From the NCBI GenBank assembly GCA_021785375.1, contig JAJYFQ010000026.1, positions 1 to 8,205 on the forward strand: a DNA stretch of 8,205 nucleotides, in the 5' to 3' direction. Shown piece after piece: positions 5,362-8,205 of the stretch (position 1 is its first letter; every line of letters begins with the position of its first letter). Made by a program: the position numbers and the translations under genes. The notes beneath the pieces were generated by a model. The model ran no database searches. It saw nothing but the letters and a program-made list of their open reading frames with translations, and was not told the origin of the DNA. The stretch is from Microcaldota archaeon (GTDB taxonomy: Archaea > Micrarchaeota > Micrarchaeia > Micrarchaeales > CABMGC01).

Positions 5362-5934
5362 TTATGACGTCTTTATGGTTATCGTGCCTAGCTTCACGAT
5401 CAGCGCATTCGCTGCAGGGAAGTTAGTCGACACGCTTGTGTAGTTGTACCATAGCGTTCCCGCGAACGTTGCTCCGATCGAGTTAGGGCTGAATGCGGCG
5501 CCGTTCGTGCCGTAGCATGTCAGGCCGCTGACAGAGACCTGCTCACCAGGTGTGAGTGAGATCGAGTTTGCCTGGTTGCCCGTCGTCGTTATGACGTTGC
5601 CGTTCGAGGTGACGTAGTACCACGGGTTGCTGTTTCCTGATACAGGAAGCCCTGCACCATTCGAGACCTGTGCGCATGCGAGCGCAACGTTGTACTGCAC
5701 CGAAGCGGTGTTCTGTCCTAGCGTGAAGCTGAGCAGGCCGGTGGATGTCATCGTAGGGGTCTGGCAGAGGTACCCTGATACTGGTATACAAGCTGTTCCA
5801 AGCGATGCTGCTCCGTTGAAGATTCCGAGGTAGTACAAGACACCGAGGACTACGGCGATGATTAGGATCGCCCATCCATAGGTCATCAGGTACTCCATAG
5901 CGCTCTGTAGTCTAAACTTTCCCATGGTATTCAT
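5362..5934 (-). CDS. Type IV pilin-like surface protein
   Basis: This 190-residue protein has a short basic leader (MNTMGKFRL) followed by QSAMEYLMTYGWAILIIAVV, the archaeal type IV pilin/archaellin-like N-terminus. The likely prepilin peptidase cut is just before Gln10, putting Glu14 at position +5 of the mature protein, where it aligns subunits during assembly. Residues 21-39 form the hydrophobic helix. The remaining 150 residues are rich in Ser, Thr, Asn and Gly, predicted beta-rich and external. Four Cys (49, 57 and one each in LACAQ and LTCYG) could form two disulfides. N-x-S/T sites such as NYT offer possible N-glycosylation. It stands alone with its own promoter and terminator and no assembly ATPase nearby, so it could be a minor pilin or a membrane-anchored surface protein. 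AGGTAGGT at 5939-5946 supports the first ATG. Confidence 0.85.
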   Translation of the reverse strand: MNTMGKFRLQSAMEYLMTYGWAILIIAVVLGVLYYLGIFNGAASLGTACIPVSGYLCQTPTMTSTGLLSFTLGQNTASVQYNVALACAQVSNGAGLPVSGNSNPWYYVTSNGNVITTTGNQANSISLTPGEQVSVSGLTCYGTNGAAFSPNSIGATFAGTLWYNYTSVSTNFPAANALIVKLGTITIKTS

Positions 5935-5974
5935 CTATACCTACCTTTTTTCCAGTCTCTAATAAAACATATAG

Positions 5975-5984
5975 CTATTTAAAT
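5975..5984 (-). promoter_or_regulatory. TATA box for the pilin-like gene, over the translin stop codon
   Basis: TATTTAAATA, a strong palindromic TATA element, contains the TAA stop of the translin gene (5979-5981). A start about 25 bases downstream, near 5954, leaves a leader of about 20 bases with the AGGTAGGT ribosome site. A second A/T-rich TTTTATTA lies between the box and the gene and could be an alternative. Confidence 0.55.
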
Positions 5985-6563
5985 ACTGCTATAACTCCTC
6001 TTCCCTCTGCTCTCAAGGGAGACGAGCTCGCTTATCGTGCTCTCTATCTGTATCCTTGCTACATCCTGTTTCCTCCTGAAGTCGGGAACGAGTGAGCTCG
6101 CGAACCTGAAGTGCACCGTCGAGTCGTAGATCTCGAGCATCATCCTGTAGTACCTGTCAGCTTCCCTGAGGTTCCCCTTCCTCATCTCCTCGAACGCCTC
6201 CCTCTTCAGCTCGCCCACCACGTCCATCATGCCGAGGAGGTACGGCACCTCGGTCTCACCGATCTCCCTGATCGCTGGGATCCCGCGCTTATTAATTATA
6301 CTATAAAGGAGCATCGCCTCCGTGTACTCCTGGTGGGCCTGCATCGAGTAGTGCTCCATTCCCTTCTCTATCCTCCTGAGCTCCCTGACCATGACGGACA
6401 TCTCGGCAACGAGCTTCTTCGCCGTTGGAAGATCCCGCGTGTGCATCGCTGTCATGGACTTGCCTGCAGTCCTTATCAGGCTCCTCGAGAGGCCCATGAC
6501 CTTCTCGAACTGCGACTCAAGCTCAGTGATCCTCTTCTCTATGCGCTTGCTCTCCTCTATCAT
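5979..6563 (-). CDS. Translin/TRAX-family RNase
   Basis: This 194-residue, almost entirely helical protein matches the translin/TRAX family in length and motif order: QEYTEAMLLYSI (78-89), YLLGMMDVVGELKREAFEEM (108-127) and YDSTVHFRFASSLVPDFRRK (146-165). The three acidic residues needed for RNase activity in human TRAX (Glu126, Glu129 and Asp193) have counterparts here as Glu79, Glu82 and Asp114, so this should be a catalytically competent TRAX-like subunit rather than a translin-like inactive one. Family members form octameric shells that cut single-stranded RNA, with roles in small RNA and tRNA fragment processing in eukaryotes. It is the last gene of a three-gene operon: its ATG overlaps the glycosylase stop by ATGA, with AAGGTGG at 6568-6574 as ribosome site. 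The archaeal substrate is unknown. Confidence 0.88.
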   Translation of the reverse strand: MIEESKRIEKRITELESQFEKVMGLSRSLIRTAGKSMTAMHTRDLPTAKKLVAEMSVMVRELRRIEKGMEHYSMQAHQEYTEAMLLYSIINKRGIPAIREIGETEVPYLLGMMDVVGELKREAFEEMRKGNLREADRYYRMMLEIYDSTVHFRFASSLVPDFRRKQDVARIQIESTISELVSLESRGKRSYSSI

Positions 6564-7441
6564 TCAACCACCTTTCCAATACGGTTCTCTCTACCGCTCC
6601 AGAATATATATTGATTTGCATACCCTGCCAGCGGCCCCCATCTCCTCTCCGCGAACCTGCGTATCTCCCTGACGCTCCTCTTCCTGCCCCTGAAGTACGC
6701 CGTCTCGACGACCCTCTTGACCCAGACGTCGACCGGGAAGGCATCGAGCTTCTTGTATCCGAAGAGGAGTATGCAGTCCGCCACCTTCTCGCCTATGCCG
6801 TGCAGGCCCATCAGCCTCTCCTTTGCCTTGCCGTAGTCAAGGTCGTCTATCTCACCAAGGTCCACGGTGGAGCCACACTCCTGCGCGACCTTCCTTATGT
6901 ACTTGTCCCTGAATCCGGTGCCGCACGCCCTTATCTCGGAGAGATCCGCATTCGCGAGCGTCTCCGGTCTGGGAAACGACCTTACGGTGCCATCCCCGAT
7001 CTCCAGCTCCTCCCCGAACCTCTCCGTGAGCCTTCCGACTATGCCCCTGATCCTCTTGATGTTGTTGAACTGCGAGATGACGAAGCAGAGCGTGGTCTCC
7101 CACGGGTCGTTCTCCGTTATCCTCAATCCGCGGAGCTCTGTTATCGCCGCATTCATGTAATCATCAGTGTCGAGCTCCCCGTATATCTTCCTCATGTCGT
7201 CCCTGAGCCCGAATCGTTTTATCAGCTCCTGCCTTGCCGTGTTGTCTGTGTACCTTCCCCAATGCGAGTACGAGATGTGGCTCCTCTCCCCGCTCCCGAG
7301 CGCCTTCACAGTGACCCTTCCTCTGTCTGTGGTGTAAGAAAGGACATCCCTGCCATCCTTTACCGAGTAATCGGCGTAGAAGTTGAGCGGCTGTCCGCTC
7401 ATTGCGGTCAGGCCGAGGCTGAAATCTTTCACAACGATCAT
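6560..7441 (-). CDS. OGG1-type 8-oxoguanine DNA glycosylase/AP lyase
   Basis: This 293-residue protein is the length of OGG1-family enzymes, which excise 8-oxoguanine opposite C and then nick the abasic site. An N-terminal beta domain (about 1-65) precedes a helical domain with ISQFNNIKRIRGIVGRL (122-138), aligning with the NNNIARI region of human OGG1. The helix-hairpin-helix GLHGIGEKVADCILLFG (212-228) carries the catalytic Lys219, and FPVDVW (235-240) carries the catalytic Asp238. A bifunctional enzyme is therefore expected. No Cys cluster for iron-sulfur is present, which separates it from MutY and Nth. The ATG at 7441 overlaps the TGA of the upstream synthetase (ATGA), which suggests coupled translation. 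Clear N-terminal and helix-hairpin-helix similarity to OGG1 makes other HhH-GPD members (AlkA, Mag) unlikely. Confidence 0.9.
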   Translation of the reverse strand: MIVVKDFSLGLTAMSGQPLNFYADYSVKDGRDVLSYTTDRGRVTVKALGSGERSHISYSHWGRYTDNTARQELIKRFGLRDDMRKIYGELDTDDYMNAAITELRGLRITENDPWETTLCFVISQFNNIKRIRGIVGRLTERFGEELEIGDGTVRSFPRPETLANADLSEIRACGTGFRDKYIRKVAQECGSTVDLGEIDDLDYGKAKERLMGLHGIGEKVADCILLFGYKKLDAFPVDVWVKRVVETAYFRGRKRSVREIRRFAERRWGPLAGYANQYIFWSGRENRIGKVVE

Positions 7442-8205
7442 ATGAGATCATCGATCTTCTTCCTGTCCTGCTTCGTGGTATCCCTGTTCCTTACCGTCAC
7501 GGTCCCGTCCTCAAGGGTCTGGAAGTCTATCGTGATGCAGTACGGCACCCCTATCTCGTCGGCCTTCGCGTACCTCTTCCCTATGTTAGCTGTGTCGGAG
7601 TAGTAGCTCGGGATCCCCTTCTCGATCATCTTCCGCTGCAGGTCCCTCGCCTTCCCGACGAGTTTCTCATCCTTCTGGAGCGGAAATACAGCGTACATGT
7701 ACGGCGCCATTCCCTCGTTTAGCTTCAGGTACTTCCACTCCCTCTGGTCCTCTGCCACGGAGTTGTCGAGAAGCGCGAAGAAGAGCCTGTCCATACCGAG
7801 CGTGGCCTCGACGATCTGGGGGACCACCTTCTTCTCGTTGTTGACCACGCTGAGGTCCTTCGTCGAGAACTTGGCGTGGTTGGAGAGGTCGAAGTCCGAC
7901 CTGTGCGCGTTGCCCGCCGCTTCGATGTAGCCGTAGTGCGTCCTGATCTCAAGATCGACATTGCCCCTCGAGTAGTGCGGGAGCTCCTCCCTCTCCAGCT
8001 GGCGGAACCTGTAGCTCTCCATTGGAATGCCCATCCTCGCAAGGAGCCTGTCCTCGAGGTAGATCAGGAAGGCGAAGTACGCGTTCGGTATCAGCGACTT
8101 GTCGAGGAGGCTCTTGAGCGTCTCCTCCCTCTCAGTCTCCTCCCCCGCCGCGATGAACTTTACCCTCGTGTCGAGTATGCCTTCGATCTTCAGGTACCCG
8201 AGCTC
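7438..8205 (-). CDS. glyS: Glycyl-tRNA synthetase, C-terminal part (alpha2 type), cut by the window edge
   Basis: The 255 visible residues run in frame from the window edge to a TGA at 7438-7440. They hold the end of the class II catalytic domain and the anticodon-binding domain of a homodimeric glycyl-tRNA synthetase, which charges tRNA-Gly with glycine. Recognisable segments are YRFRQ..REELPHYSRGNVDLEI (motif 2 region), GYIEAAGNAHRSDFDLSNHAKFS (glycine-pocket region), PQIVEATLGMDRLF (motif 3) and, in the anticodon domain, SYYSDTANIGKRYAKADEIGVPYCITIDFQTLEDGTVTVRNRDT. The NIGKRY and DEIG...TVRNRDT motifs fit alpha2 enzymes rather than the alpha2-beta2 form. The pocket reads GNAHRSDFDL where many homologues have GxADRxxYDL. 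The first half of the gene and its promoter lie beyond the right edge. It leads the operon with the glycosylase and translin genes. Confidence 0.93.
   Translation of the reverse strand, partial: ELGYLKIEGILDTRVKFIAAGEETEREETLKSLLDKSLIPNAYFAFLIYLEDRLLARMGIPMESYRFRQLEREELPHYSRGNVDLEIRTHYGYIEAAGNAHRSDFDLSNHAKFSTKDLSVVNNEKKVVPQIVEATLGMDRLFFALLDNSVAEDQREWKYLKLNEGMAPYMYAVFPLQKDEKLVGKARDLQRKMIEKGIPSYYSDTANIGKRYAKADEIGVPYCITIDFQTLEDGTVTVRNRDTTKQDRKKIDDLI

Noticed and set aside
6611..7603. A 330-codon + strand frame opposite the glycosylase and synthetase genes
   Set aside because: It is longer than the true gene, but the opposite strand shows clear OGG1 and synthetase motifs. The frame is open only because of codon bias.

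Overview
This window reads as archaeal chromosome. TATA boxes of the form TTTAAATA/TATATAAA sit about 25 bases before inferred transcript starts. The tRNA gene has no encoded CCA. Downstream of genes there are T-rich termination tracts. The gene content also fits: an alpha2-type glycyl-tRNA synthetase, an OGG1-type DNA glycosylase, a translin/TRAX-type RNase, and a pilin whose QSAMEYLMTYGWAILII leader is common in small-genome DPANN archaea. A Micrarchaeota-like or related DPANN host is my best guess. That rests mainly on the pilin and the small duplicated basic protein, so it is tentative.

Layout, left half (mostly + strand): the last 28 codons of an unidentified gene (1-87); two diverged tandem genes that both keep the zinc-site and Asp-Arg residues of beta-carbonic anhydrases (283-1194 and 1236-1952), each apparently with its own TATA box; a short GT-A-type glycosyltransferase (2079-2666); a 280-base stretch with a possible broken gene start; a tRNA-Arg(GCG) on the - strand (2949-3023); an intergenic stretch with several small hairpins; and a 78-residue basic protein made of two copies of one motif (3231-3467), ended by a long T-rich tract.

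Right half (all - strand): a two-pass membrane protein of the DUF3592 type (3594-4019); an ankyrin-repeat protein with a long helical C-terminal region (4084-5166); a hairpin terminator and then the type IV pilin-like gene (5362-5934); and a tight three-gene operon of glycyl-tRNA synthetase (entering from the right edge), OGG1-type glycosylase and translin, joined by two ATGA stop/start overlaps.

The clearest unit is the synthetase-glycosylase-translin operon, which puts tRNA charging, 8-oxoguanine repair and an RNase with intact catalytic residues on one message. The most interesting accessory locus is the pair of beta-carbonic-anhydrase-like paralogues. The remaining genes look like single transcription units for surface or membrane functions. 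I see no insertion sequence, CRISPR array or phage gene.
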